64,000 bases of DNA from assembly GCF_018129085.1 (NCBI RefSeq), contig NZ_JAAGBB010000021.1:60836-124835 (forward strand), written 5' to 3'. The notes beneath the pieces were generated by a model, which worked only from the letters and a program-made list of their open reading frames with translations, did no database searches and was not told the origin of the DNA. Made by a program: the position numbers and the translations under genes. The stretch is from Plastoroseomonas hellenica (GTDB lineage Bacteria > Pseudomonadota > Alphaproteobacteria > Acetobacterales > Acetobacteraceae). Positions 8,397-16,873 of the stretch are shown here, in pieces (the stretch's first letter is position 1; each line of letters begins with the position of its first letter).

Positions 8397-9137
8397 GTGC
8401 TGATCGCGCTCCTCGCCGATATCCACAGCAACCTGGAGGCCTTCCGCGCCTGCCTGGACGACGCCGAACGGCATGGCGCCGCGCGGCTGGTGCTGCTCGG
8501 CGACCTCGTCGGCTACGGCGCCGATCCGCTGGCGGTGACGCGGCTGGCGATGGAGAGGGTTGCGGGCGGTGCCATCGCCATCCTCGGCAACCATGATGCC
8601 GCCGCGATCGGCCGCCCGCACCGCATGAACCCGGAGGCGGAGGCCGCGATCCTCTGGACCCGCACCGCGCTCGACGCCGAGGCGCGCGGCTTCCTCGCCA
8701 CTCTGCCGCTGGAGCGGGAGGAGGAGGACCGGCTCTATGTCCATGCCGACGCCTCCCGCCCTGAGGCCTGGCGCTACATCACCGATGCCGAGGAGGCGCG
8801 GCGCAGCATGGAGGCTGTGCCGCATCGCCTGACCTTCGCCGGGCACGTCCATGTGCCGCAGCTCTATGGCCTGACGGCCACCGAGAAGATCACCCGCTTC
8901 CGCCCGGTTTCCGGCGTGCCGGTGCCGCTGCTGCGCCCGCGCCGCTGGTGCGCGGTGATGGGCGCGGTCGGCCAGCCGCGCGATGGCGACCCCGCCGCCT
9001 GCTACGGCCTCTATGACACCGATCGATCGCAGCTCGCCTGGATGCGGGTGCCCTACGACGTGGCGACGACGGCGGGCAAGATCCGCGCCGCGGGCCTGCC
9101 GGAACGGCTGGCCGCGCGCCTCTTCCGCGGCGCCTGA
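8397..9137 (+). CDS. Calcineurin-like metallophosphoesterase
   Basis: The 246-residue protein shows the metallophosphoesterase blocks in order: DIHSN (residues 8-12), GDLVGYG, GNHD and AGHVHVPQ, which form the binuclear metal centre. The start is GTG at 8397; the ATGs just upstream run into a stop in another frame. It ends 3 bp before the protein-kinase gene, so the two are surely co-transcribed. That pairing suggests this enzyme could be the opposing phosphatase, although YfcE-like and nucleotide phosphodiesterase roles are also possible. Confidence 0.85.
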   Translation: MLIALLADIHSNLEAFRACLDDAERHGAARLVLLGDLVGYGADPLAVTRLAMERVAGGAIAILGNHDAAAIGRPHRMNPEAEAAILWTRTALDAEARGFLATLPLEREEEDRLYVHADASRPEAWRYITDAEEARRSMEAVPHRLTFAGHVHVPQLYGLTATEKITRFRPVSGVPVPLLRPRRWCAVMGAVGQPRDGDPAACYGLYDTDRSQLAWMRVPYDVATTAGKIRAAGLPERLAARLFRGA

Positions 9138-9140
9138 CGG

Positions 9141-10544
9141 ATGGCCCGTCCCCGCCTGACCGAAGGCGCGGTGTATGACGGCTTCACCATCGGACCGCTG
9201 CTGCATCGCGGCGGCATGGCGATGCTGCACGAGGTGACGCATCCCGACCATCCCGGCCCGCTGCTGATGAAGGTGCCGCTGCTGTTCGAGGGCGAGGATC
9301 CCGCCGCGATCGTCAGCTTCGAGATGGAGCAGATGATCATGCCCCGCCTCTATGGCCCGCATGTGCCGCGCTTCATCGCCGCCGGCGACTTCTCCGAACA
9401 GCCCTTCATCGTGATGGAGCGCATCCCCGGCACCTCCCTGCTGCCGCGCATCGCGACGCTGCCGCTGCCGGCCGAGGAGGTTGCGGCGATCGCGTCGCGA
9501 ATCGCGACCGCGCTGGAGGCGATCCATCGCCAGCACGTCGTCCATCTGGATGTGAAGCCCTCCAACATCCTGCTGCGCGAGAGCGGCGAGGCGGTGCTGA
9601 TCGATTTCGGCCTGTCGCACCACCTGCAGCTTCCCGACCTGATGGAGGAGGAGTTCCGCCTGCCCTACGGCACCGCGCCCTATATGGCGCCGGAGCAGGT
9701 GATGGGGGTGCGCGACAATCCGCGCAGCGACCTCTTCGCGCTCGGCGCGCTGATGTATTTCTTCGCGACCGGCACCCGGCCCTTTGGCGACCCGCTGACC
9801 TTGCAGGACCTGAAGCGCCGGATCTGGCTCGACCCGGCGCCGCCGCGCGCGCTGAACCCGGCGGTGCCGCCCTGGCTGCAGGAGACGATCCTGCGCTGCC
9901 TGGAGGTGGATCCGGCGCGTCGGCACCCTTCGGCCGCGCAGCTCGCCTTCGATCTGCGCAACCCCGACCACGTGGCGATGACCCCGCGCGCCGCGAAGCT
10001 GAAGCGCGACGGCTGGCGGCAGAGGCTGCGTCGTCGCTTTGACCCCGATGCGCGGCCGGTGTTCCGCCGTCGCACCGCGCTTCCCGGCGCCGCGCCGATG
10101 GCACCGATCCTGGTCGTGGCGCTCGACATCGGAGCCCCGGCGCCGGTGCTGGAGGCGGCGATGCGCGCCACCACCTCCCGCCTGCTGGCGACCCTGCCCG
10201 CGGCCCGCGTTGCCTGCGTCAACGTGCAGCGGCATCATTGGGTCGCGTCCGATTCCGCACTCGACGGCAGCGGCCGCAACCGGCATGTGCAGCGCCTGGT
10301 CGCGCTCAGGCACTGGGCGGCGCCGCTCGGCCTGCCGGAGGGCCGCGTCACCTTCCATGTGCTGGAGGCGGCCGACCCCGCCGCGGCGCTGCTCGACTAC
10401 GCCACCGCCAACGCGGTGGACCACATCATCCTGGGCGCCCGCCCGGCCTCGTTCCGCAAGCGCCTGCTCGGCGGCATCTCCAGCGAGGTGGTGGCGCAGG
10501 CGCCCTGCAGCGTCACGGTCGTGCGGCCGCGCGCGGGAAATTAA
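9141..10544 (+). CDS. Serine/threonine protein kinase fused to a universal-stress-protein domain
   Basis: The 467-residue soluble protein has two parts. Residues 12-285 form a Hanks-type kinase: degenerate glycine loop HRGGMAML, Lys44, catalytic loop HLDVKPSN (Asp137, Lys139, Asn142; HRD is changed to HLD), DFG at 155-157 and APE at 183-185. Residues about 320-465 form a UspA-like domain starting APILVVALD and ending in HIILGARPAS...APCSVTVVRP, whose second glycine of the nucleotide motif is replaced by proline. No membrane segment or PASTA repeat is present. The Usp half may sense ATP or energy state. It follows the phosphoesterase by 3 bp. Confidence 0.88.
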   Translation: MARPRLTEGAVYDGFTIGPLLHRGGMAMLHEVTHPDHPGPLLMKVPLLFEGEDPAAIVSFEMEQMIMPRLYGPHVPRFIAAGDFSEQPFIVMERIPGTSLLPRIATLPLPAEEVAAIASRIATALEAIHRQHVVHLDVKPSNILLRESGEAVLIDFGLSHHLQLPDLMEEEFRLPYGTAPYMAPEQVMGVRDNPRSDLFALGALMYFFATGTRPFGDPLTLQDLKRRIWLDPAPPRALNPAVPPWLQETILRCLEVDPARRHPSAAQLAFDLRNPDHVAMTPRAAKLKRDGWRQRLRRRFDPDARPVFRRRTALPGAAPMAPILVVALDIGAPAPVLEAAMRATTSRLLATLPAARVACVNVQRHHWVASDSALDGSGRNRHVQRLVALRHWAAPLGLPEGRVTFHVLEAADPAAALLDYATANAVDHIILGARPASFRKRLLGGISSEVVAQAPCSVTVVRPRAGN

Positions 10545-10563
10545 GCGTGCGGCCGCGCGCGGG
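10520..10563. repeat. Direct repeat flanking the kinase stop codon
   Basis: The 18-bp sequence CGTGCGGCCGCGCGCGGG occurs at 10520-10537 and again at 10546-10563, with the TAA stop of the kinase-Usp gene (10542-10544) between them. Both copies contain a GC palindrome (GCGGCCGC). It looks like a small tandem duplication with a 26-bp period at the 3' end of the gene, possibly structured in the mRNA. Confidence 0.6.
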
Positions 10564-10667
10564 GGATGAGGAAGCAACCGCGGCGGCGGGTGACCACCCC
10601 GGTGCCGTTGCCAGCCGGCCCAGACCGCCGCATCCTGCGCGGAACGGAACGGACAAGGATCATCGCG

Positions 10668-11054
10668 ATGGCGGGCTTCACCTTCGACCACCTGCACCTG
10701 CGCAGCCCCGACCCGGAAGCCGCCGCGCGCTTCTATGTCGACATGCTGGGTGCGGAGATCACCGGTCACGCCACCACGCCCGCGGGGTTGCGCGTGCTGA
10801 TGTCGCTCGGCGGCATCACCATGTTCATCGAGCAGGTGCCTGCCGGCACCGCGGTCGCACCGCCGGCGCCTTACATTGGCAACGAGCATATCGGCCTGAA
10901 GGTCGAGAACATCCACGCGGCCGTCGCCGCGATGAAGGCGAAGGGCGCGCATTTCTCGATGGAGCCGAACTCGCCGCGCCCCGGCATCACCATCGCCTTC
11001 GTGGACGCGCCCGACGGCGTCCGCGTCGAGCTGCTGGAACGCGCCGCGGCATGA
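10668..11054 (+). CDS. VOC-superfamily (glyoxalase/bleomycin-resistance-like) protein
   Basis: The 128-residue protein has one vicinal-oxygen-chelate domain with two beta-alpha-beta-beta-beta halves: FDHLHLRSPDPEAAARFYVDML at the start, and GLKVENIHAAVAAMKAKG then FVDAPDGVRVELLE at the end. The His in FDHLHL and the Glu in VELLE fit the usual metal ligands. The ATG at 10668 follows AAGGA at a proper distance. Functions in the family range from lactoylglutathione lyase to isomerases and epimerases. Nothing nearby narrows it. Confidence 0.82.
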   Translation: MAGFTFDHLHLRSPDPEAAARFYVDMLGAEITGHATTPAGLRVLMSLGGITMFIEQVPAGTAVAPPAPYIGNEHIGLKVENIHAAVAAMKAKGAHFSMEPNSPRPGITIAFVDAPDGVRVELLERAAA

Positions 11055-11062
11055 TCAGCGCC

Positions 11063-11107
11063 GTGATTCAGGTACCTGCTTCAGATCTTCGGCCGATCGG
11101 CCTCAAG
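11063..11107. repeat. Dispersed intergenic repeat, copy A
   Basis: GTGATTCAG (11063-11071), TTCGGCCGA (11088-11096) and CGGCCTCAAG (11098-11107), then CACGC, occur in the same order in the gap between SURF1 and regB (copy B). The middle parts can pair into a GGCC-rich hairpin. The 302-bp gap between the VOC and hydrolase genes (11055-11356) holds this repeat and a small candidate lipoprotein gene. Confidence 0.6.
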
Positions 11108-11117
11108 CCGACACGCG

Positions 11118-11237
11118 CTAGCAGGTAAAGCAGGGGCCGGGAAAACCGCGGCAGCAGGCCGGCCGGCAGGCGGAGAGCGGCAGCAGCCCGCCTGCCAAAG
11201 CCGCGATCACGACGACAAGCCTCAACCAGCGGATCAT
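11118..11237 (-). CDS. Candidate very small Cys-rich lipoprotein (39 aa)
   Basis: A reading frame of 39 codons starts at 11237 and ends in TAG at 11118. It has an arginine-bearing start, a hydrophobic stretch (LVVVIAALAGGLL) and a perfect lipobox LSAC with Cys24. The mature peptide would be 16 residues with five cysteines including the lipidated one (Cys24, 28, 29, 36, 39). A purine-rich stretch upstream is only a weak ribosome site. Small entericidin-like lipoproteins have this layout, but the cysteine-rich tail is not theirs. It lies antisense in an intergenic gap, so a chance frame cannot be excluded. Confidence 0.4.
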   Translation of the reverse strand: MIRWLRLVVVIAALAGGLLPLSACRPACCRGFPGPCFTC

Positions 11238-11356
11238 GGCGCGCCCCATCCGTAACGAGATCAGCATGATCCTGGCGCTGGGGTCACGGCAAGCCCGACT
11301 TGTCGCGCCCGGGCCGGGGCGCCAAGCTCCGGTCCCAAGACCGCACGAGAAGAACC

Positions 11357-12508
11357 ATGGAAACGTCCCCCATCGCGGCCCTCGACCCCGCGCGCCTGCC
11401 GGCCGGCATCAGCAGCCGCATCTTGCCGGGCGTGAACGGCCTCTCCGTTCATCTCCTGGAAACCGGCCAGAAGGGACGCCGCTGCGTGCTGCTGCTGCAC
11501 GGCTTCCCGGAGCTCGCCTTCTCCTGGCGGCATGTGATGCCGGCGCTCGCCGATGCCGGCTTCCATGTCGTCGCACCCGACCTGCGCGGCTACGGCCGCA
11601 CCACCGGCTGGGACGATGATTATGACGGCGACCTCGGCGCCTTCCGCATGCTCAACTACGTCAAGGACATGCTGGCGCTGGTCCGCGCCCTCGGCCTCGC
11701 TTCCGTGCATGCGGTGGTCGGGCATGACTACGGATCCCCGGTCGCGGCCAATTGCGCGCTGATCCGGCCCGACGTCTTCCGCTCCGTCGTGTTGATGAGC
11801 GCGCCCTATGGCGGCCCGCCGGCGCTCAAATCCGGCGATGCGCCGGTGGCGACGCCGCAGGTGCCGGGCGACATCCATGCCGGGCTGGCGGCGCTGGAGC
11901 GGCCGCGCAAGCATTACCAGTGGTACTATTCCACCCGGGCCGCCAATGCCGACATGATGGGCTGCGCCCAGGGCCTGCGCGACTTCCTGCGCGCCTATTA
12001 CCACCACAAGAGTGCCGACTGGGCCGCCAACGCGCCCTATCCACTGGCCGGCTGGACCGCGGCCGAGCTCGCGAAGATGCCGACCTACTACATCATGGAC
12101 CTCGCGCGGACGATGCCGGAGACGGTGGCGCCGGAAATGCCGTCAGCGGCCGCAATCGCCGCCAATCGCTGGCTGGATGAGGAAGCGCTCGGGACCTATG
12201 TCGCCGAGTACACGCGCACCGGCTTCCAGGGCGGGCTGCAATGCTATCGCGCCGGCACCAGCGGCCTCTCCGCCCGCGACCTCCAGGTCTTCGCCGGGCG
12301 TGCCATCGAGGTGCCGGCCGCCTTCATCGCCGGCCGCAGCGACTGGGGCGTGCACCAGAAGCCCGGCGATTTCGAGCGCATGCAGGGCGGTGCCTGCGCG
12401 CGACTGGAAGCTGTGCACCTGGTCGACGGCGCCGGCCATTGGGTGCAGCAGGAACAGGCGGCAAGGGTGGCGCAACTGCTGACGGAGTTCGTCACCCGCC
12501 GGCGCTGA
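11357..12508 (+). CDS. Alpha/beta hydrolase, epoxide-hydrolase-like
   Basis: The 383-residue hydrolase has the oxyanion-hole text HGFPE (48-52), nucleophile Asp124 in VVGHDYGSP and a late GAGHWVQQE histidine. An aspartate nucleophile with HGFPE marks the epoxide hydrolase/haloalkane dehalogenase branch, not the serine esterases. A cap domain between roughly 150 and 300 contains KHYQWYYSTR. It would hydrate epoxides in the cytosol. It lies 89 bp upstream of a ThDP enzyme on the same strand, possibly the same transcript. Confidence 0.85.
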   Translation: METSPIAALDPARLPAGISSRILPGVNGLSVHLLETGQKGRRCVLLLHGFPELAFSWRHVMPALADAGFHVVAPDLRGYGRTTGWDDDYDGDLGAFRMLNYVKDMLALVRALGLASVHAVVGHDYGSPVAANCALIRPDVFRSVVLMSAPYGGPPALKSGDAPVATPQVPGDIHAGLAALERPRKHYQWYYSTRAANADMMGCAQGLRDFLRAYYHHKSADWAANAPYPLAGWTAAELAKMPTYYIMDLARTMPETVAPEMPSAAAIAANRWLDEEALGTYVAEYTRTGFQGGLQCYRAGTSGLSARDLQVFAGRAIEVPAAFIAGRSDWGVHQKPGDFERMQGGACARLEAVHLVDGAGHWVQQEQAARVAQLLTEFVTRRR

Positions 12509-12597
12509 CGGACCGGAATTTGCCGCGCGGGCTCAATGGGGCCAATCTCCTTCTTCGCAAGGCGCCGCAGCGCGCCGCGGACGGAGGGAACGGAAGC

Positions 12598-14226
12598 ATG
12601 AAGGTCGGCGCCGCCATCGCGGAAATCATGAAGCGGGAGGGGATCGGCATCCTCACCGGCTATCCGGTCAACCACCTGCTGGAGAGCGCGGCGGAGATCG
12701 ACATCCGCCCCATCATCGTGCGGCAGGAACGCATCGGCCTGCATATGGCCGATGCCATCTCCCGCGTCACCTCGGGCGAGACCATCGGCGCCTTCTGCAT
12801 GCAGCACGGGCCGGGTGCCGAGAACGCCTTCGGCGGCGTCGCGCAGTGCTTCGGGGAATCGATCCCGGTTCTGGTGCTGCCGATGGGCTATCCGCGCCGC
12901 ATCGCGCATGTGCCGCCCAACTTCAACAGCGTCACCTCGATGGCGACGGTGACCAAATCGGCGGAGCCGGTGACCCTCGCCGCCGAGGTGCCGAACATCA
13001 TGCGCCGCGCCTTCGCACGACTGCGCAGCGGCCGCGGCGGCCCCTCGCTCGTCGAGATCCCGACCGATATGTTCAATGAGGAGCTGCCGGACCCGCTCGA
13101 CTACACGCCGGTCAAGCCGGTGCGCTACGGGCCGGATCCCGTCGATGTCAGTCGCGCCGCAGCGATGCTGGCCGAGGCGAAGCGCCCGGTGATCTATGCC
13201 GGCACCGGCATCCATTGGGCCCGCGCCTGGCCGCAGCTCCGTGCGCTGGCCGAGCTGCTGGGCGCGCCGGTGACGACGAGCCTCGGCGGCAAGTCCTCCT
13301 TCCCTGAGGATCACCCGCTGGCGCTCGGCTCCGGCGGCCTCGCGATCGCGAAGACGGTGCGGCATTTCCTCGACAATGCCGACCTCATCCTCGGCATCGG
13401 CTGCTCCTTCACCGAGACCAATTTCGGCGTCGCCATGCCGAAGGGAAAGACCGTCATCCACGCGACGCTCGATCCCGCGCATCTCGACAACAATGTCCGC
13501 GTCACGCTCGGCCTGGTCGGCGATGCGGCACTGACGCTCGACGCACTGCTCGCCGAGCTCGGCGACCGCATCCGCGAGCCGCGCGATTCCAGCGCCACGG
13601 CGCGGGAGATCGCGGAGATCCGCGCGGAATGGCTGCAGCAATGGGCGGCGAAGCGTGACCATGACGCGGCACCACTCAACCCCTATCGCGTGCTGCGCGA
13701 CCTCTGGAATACGGTCGACGTCGACAACACCATCATCACCCATGATGCCGGCAGCCCGCGCGACCAGCTCTCGCCCTTCTGGGTGGCGCGCACGCCGCTG
13801 TCGTACCTCGGCTGGGGCAAGACGACGCAGTTGGGATACGGGCTCGGCCTCGCGATGGGCGCCAAGCTCGCGCGGCCGGACAAGCTCTGCATCAATGTCT
13901 GGGGCGATGCGGCGATCGGCTTCACGGGCATGGATTTCGAGACCGCGGTGCGCGAGCGCATCCCGATCCTGTCCATCCTGCTCAACAACTTCTCTATGGC
14001 GATCGAGCTGAAGGTGATGCCGATCAGCACGGAGAAATACCGCAGCACGGACATTTCCGGCGACTATGCCGGGATGGCGCGCGCCTTCGGCGGCCATGGC
14101 GAGCGGATCGAGCGGCCCGAGGACATCGTGCCGGCGATCCGGCGCGGCATCGCCGCGACCAGGGAAGGCAAACCGGCGCTGCTCGAGTTCATCACCTCGA
14201 AGGAGACCCAGGTCAGCCGCCTCTGA
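12598..14226 (+). CDS. ThDP-dependent enzyme of the acetolactate-synthase-like family
   Basis: The 542-residue protein follows the three-domain plan of ThDP decarboxylases and synthases. The N-terminal pyrimidine-binding part has the catalytic glutamate in [13 protein letters not shown]. The middle domain is [16 protein letters not shown]. The C-terminal diphosphate part has GDAAIGFTG and, about 27 residues on, LLNNFSM (GDG-NN motif with Ala for Gly). The start at 12598 has GGAGGGAA upstream. It could be a 2-keto acid decarboxylase, oxalyl-CoA-decarboxylase-like enzyme or carboligase. Lack of a regulatory subunit argues against biosynthetic IlvB. Confidence 0.82.
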   Translation: MKVGAAIAEIMKREGIGILTGYPVNHLLESAAEIDIRPIIVRQERIGLHMADAISRVTSGETIGAFCMQHGPGAENAFGGVAQCFGESIPVLVLPMGYPRRIAHVPPNFNSVTSMATVTKSAEPVTLAAEVPNIMRRAFARLRSGRGGPSLVEIPTDMFNEELPDPLDYTPVKPVRYGPDPVDVSRAAAMLAEAKRPVIYAGTGIHWARAWPQLRALAELLGAPVTTSLGGKSSFPEDHPLALGSGGLAIAKTVRHFLDNADLILGIGCSFTETNFGVAMPKGKTVIHATLDPAHLDNNVRVTLGLVGDAALTLDALLAELGDRIREPRDSSATAREIAEIRAEWLQQWAAKRDHDAAPLNPYRVLRDLWNTVDVDNTIITHDAGSPRDQLSPFWVARTPLSYLGWGKTTQLGYGLGLAMGAKLARPDKLCINVWGDAAIGFTGMDFETAVRERIPILSILLNNFSMAIELKVMPISTEKYRSTDISGDYAGMARAFGGHGERIERPEDIVPAIRRGIAATREGKPALLEFITSKETQVSRL

Positions 14227-14253
14227 GCTTTGGCGCACAAGCTTTGGCGCAAC
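14226..14253. repeat. Tandem 14-bp duplication over the ThDP gene stop codon
   Basis: AGCTTTGGCGCA is repeated at 14226-14237 and 14240-14251 with a 14-bp period, the first copy beginning on the last base of the TGA stop. It looks like a small slippage duplication in the gap before the iron-permease-like gene. Confidence 0.6.
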
Positions 14254-14308
14254 CGCAAGGCAGATTCCATCGTTGACGTCTCGTCGGGTAACCGATCAGC
14301 GAGGCGTC

Positions 14309-14704
14309 ATGAACAAGGTCTTCGCCCATATCGCGCAGTGGGTGGCGGAACAGGCCGGCCGCCCCCACAGCTTCATCCTGGCGGCTGTCATCGTGATCTT
14401 CTGGGGTGCCTCGGGGCCGCTCTTCGGCTTCTCCGACACCTGGCAGCTCGTCATCAACACCGGCACCACCATCGTCACCTTCCTGATGGTGTTCCTGATC
14501 CAGAACTCGCAGAACCGCGACACGCGGGCGCTGCACCTGAAGCTCGATGAGCTGATCCGCGTCACATCCAGCGCCAAGAACAGCTTCATCAATCTCGAAG
14601 ACCACACCGAGCAGGAGCTGGAGGCGCTGAAGCGCAGTTTCGATGACGAATGTCAGGCGGCGCCCCCCCTGACCACGGCGGAGGACGGCAAGCCGCAGCC
14701 GTGA
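14309..14704 (+). CDS. Low-affinity iron permease family protein
   Basis: The 131-residue inner-membrane protein has two hydrophobic helices (about 20-40 and 48-68) followed by [20 protein letters not shown], a highly characteristic sequence of the bacterial family named after yeast Fet4, and a charged cytoplasmic helix ending in proline and acidic residues. Bacterial members are short, and actual iron transport is not well shown. The gene is isolated, about 80 bp after the ThDP gene. Confidence 0.85.
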   Translation: MNKVFAHIAQWVAEQAGRPHSFILAAVIVIFWGASGPLFGFSDTWQLVINTGTTIVTFLMVFLIQNSQNRDTRALHLKLDELIRVTSSAKNSFINLEDHTEQELEALKRSFDDECQAAPPLTTAEDGKPQP

Positions 14705-14738
14705 TAACCAGGCGCCGACACACGCCCGAGGACGCCGC

Positions 14739-15572
14739 ATGCCCCCCTTCGCCACCGCCCCCCGGCGCGGCTTCGTCGAGCGCCCGGATTGCCGCATCGC
14801 CTATGAGGTCGCGGGCGAGGGTCCACCGCTGGTCTTCGCGCATGGGCTTGGCGGCTGCCTGATGTCCTGGTGGCAGCAGGTCGGCCATTTCGCGCGGCGC
14901 TTCAGCTGCGTGACCTTCTCCCATCGCGGCTTCTGGCCCTCGACCGCGCCCGCTGATGGCCCCGATCCAGCCGCCTATGCCGGGGATCTGGCGGCGCTGG
15001 TCGACCATCTCGGCCTCGGTGAGATCCGGCTGGTCTGCCAGTCGATGGGCGGCTGGACCGGCGTCGAATACGCGCTGCTCCGCCCGAGCCAGGTGACGGC
15101 GCTGGTGCTGGCTGCGACCACCGGCTCCATCGACCCGCGGCAGTTCCGCGAGCCGGAGCGCGCCTGCATCGAGCCCTGGACCGAGGAAAGCATGGCGGCA
15201 CGGCAAGCCCTGGCGCGGCGCGGCGTGCACCCTGCCGCCGGCGGCCGCATGGCGCAGGAGCAGCCCGCGCATCACCTGCTCTACACCCAGATCGACAGCC
15301 TGAGCACCGGCCTCGACAAGGAGGCGGTGCGCGGCCGGCTGCAGGCCCTGCGCGGGCGTGCGCCCGCCGAACTCGCGGCGGCGGGGTGCCCGGTGCTGTG
15401 CATCGCCGGCGGCGAGGATGTGGTGATGCCGCCCTTCGCGGCGGCGGCCATCGCGGCGGCGGTGCCGGGGGCGCGCGCCGCGGTGATCCCGGACGCCGGC
15501 CATTCCGCCTATTTCGAACGTCCTGCGGCCTTCAACGCGCTGGTCGACGCCTTCCTCGCCGAAGCGGGCTGA
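14739..15572 (+). CDS. Alpha/beta hydrolase (serine nucleophile)
   Basis: The 277-residue protein has HGLGG for the oxyanion hole, the nucleophile elbow QSMGG with Ser102, a GGEDVVMP strand carrying the acid and a DAGHSAYFERP histidine. It belongs with carboxylesterases and enol-lactone or C-C hydrolases such as PcaD and MhpC. There is no signal peptide. Its last 64 bp overlap the 3' end of the convergent DUF72 gene. The substrate is unknown. Confidence 0.82.
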   Translation: MPPFATAPRRGFVERPDCRIAYEVAGEGPPLVFAHGLGGCLMSWWQQVGHFARRFSCVTFSHRGFWPSTAPADGPDPAAYAGDLAALVDHLGLGEIRLVCQSMGGWTGVEYALLRPSQVTALVLAATTGSIDPRQFREPERACIEPWTEESMAARQALARRGVHPAAGGRMAQEQPAHHLLYTQIDSLSTGLDKEAVRGRLQALRGRAPAELAAAGCPVLCIAGGEDVVMPPFAAAAIAAAVPGARAAVIPDAGHSAYFERPAAFNALVDAFLAEAG

Positions 15573-16483
15573 CGCGTCGCCGGGGCGGGGCGTCGTCTGG
15601 CGGCCGCGCGTGGCGCCTCCAGCCGCCGGATCAGCGCGGCGGCATCGGCAGGCGCCCGGACCTTCGCGTCATTGTCGAAGTAGAGATAGACATCGCGACC
15701 CGCGGCGCGCGGCTGCGTCGGGGCCAGCACGCGCTCGGCATCGGCGGGCTCCGCGCCGCGCGCCCAGGCGCGGATGCGATCGGCCCAGCGATCGAGCGCC
15801 TTCGGGCCGTAGCCGCTGGCATAAAGTTGCTCCGACCCGTGCAGGCGGCAATAGACGAAGTCAGCGGTCAGATCCATCAACAGCGGCCATTCCACGGTGT
15901 CCGCGGTCACCAGCGCCGCGCCGTATTCCCGCAGCAGGTCGATGAAGCCGGCGTCGCGGAAGCTCTCGTGGCGGATCTCGATGGCGTGGCGCAGCGGCTG
16001 ATCCACGTCGCAGTCGACCCAGGCCCGCCCGTCCATGCGCGCATCGTGCTGCCGCGCCAAGGCGGCGGCGGCCCCGGTGTCGCGCGGCAGCAGCGCCAGG
16101 AAATCGCGGAACAGCCCGTGGTCGAAGCGCATGCGCGGCGGAAACTGCCAGAGGATGGGCCCGAGCTTCGGCCCCAACCGCAACGGACCGGAAGCCAGGA
16201 AATTGGCGAGCGGCGTCTCCACATCGCGGAGCTTCCGCATATGCGTGATGTAGCGGGAGCCCTTGATCGCGAAGACGAAGCCCTCCGGCGTCTCGTCCCG
16301 CCAGCGGCCGAAGCTCTCCGGGCGCTGCAGCCCGTAGAAGGTGCCGTTGATCTCGACCGAGCGGAACTGCCGCGCGGCATGGGCGAGCTCCTGCTTCTGC
16401 GGCAGGCCTTTCGGATAGAAGACGCCGCGCCAGGCCGCGTAGGTCCAGCCCGAGATGCCGATGCGGATAGCCCCTGTCGCCAC
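15509..16483 (-). CDS. DUF72 (YecE-like) protein
   Basis: The 324-residue TIM-barrel-like protein has the DUF72 signatures IRIGISGWTYAAWRGVFYP at its start, FRSVEINGTFYGLQ, FAIKGSRYITH, ILWQFPP and YCRLHGSE. The biochemical role of the family is not established; related proteins occur near DNA-repair and Fe-S genes. The basic Ala/Pro/Arg-rich tail from about residue 290 is low complexity and overlaps the neighbouring hydrolase gene by 64 bp tail-to-tail. Confidence 0.88.
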   Translation of the reverse strand: MATGAIRIGISGWTYAAWRGVFYPKGLPQKQELAHAARQFRSVEINGTFYGLQRPESFGRWRDETPEGFVFAIKGSRYITHMRKLRDVETPLANFLASGPLRLGPKLGPILWQFPPRMRFDHGLFRDFLALLPRDTGAAAALARQHDARMDGRAWVDCDVDQPLRHAIEIRHESFRDAGFIDLLREYGAALVTADTVEWPLLMDLTADFVYCRLHGSEQLYASGYGPKALDRWADRIRAWARGAEPADAERVLAPTQPRAAGRDVYLYFDNDAKVRAPADAAALIRRLEAPRAAARRRPAPATRQPASARKASTSALKAAGRSK

Positions 16484-16555
16484 TGGTCGCCGTCCTGCCT
16501 CTGCCCGCCGCGGAATGCGGCAGGCACCTGCACAACGTCGATTGGATGGTGCTGG

Positions 16556-16687
16556 TTACCGGCTGAAGGCGACGGCGATGCTCGGCGGGGCGCCGTGGTT
16601 CGGCGTCGGTGCCATCATGGCATCCACCGCCGCGACGGATAGGATGAGTGAGATCCAGATGGTGAGCGGCACAAGACGGTCGCGCAT
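16556..16687 (-). CDS. Small hypothetical membrane or exported peptide (43 aa)
   Basis: A 43-codon frame begins at 16687 just after an excellent ribosome site (GGGAGGGGACA). The N-terminus has RDR followed by a hydrophobic helix (LVPLTIWISLILSVAAVDAM) and a short polar tail. It could be a single-pass membrane peptide or a cleaved secreted one. No family is recognised. Its neighbours are the DUF72 gene downstream and an AT-richer 186-bp gap upstream. Confidence 0.5.
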   Translation of the reverse strand: MRDRLVPLTIWISLILSVAAVDAMMAPTPNHGAPPSIAVAFSR

Positions 16688-16873
16688 TGTCCCCTCCCTG
16701 GTCAGAGGAGGAGCATGAGTGTTGCTGCGATGCACTCGCAACTCATACGTGCAGATCGTTTCGATGGGATTCGATGACGACGATCAACTATCCGCGTGAA
16801 TCGCAATAGTTGTGACAGAATCGTGAAGCTTTGCGGTGCTGGTCGGTCACGATCAGCGCGGAGGCCGCAGGCC

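Noticed and set aside
8130..10952. A 940-codon open frame on the minus strand opposite the kinase-Usp gene
   Set aside because: Its translation is Arg/His/Gln/Gly-rich without any domain, and the opposite strand encodes two clear enzymes. It is a by-product of high GC.
12244..14238. A long minus-strand frame opposite the ThDP enzyme gene
   Set aside because: Shadow of the real gene; no motif and biased composition.
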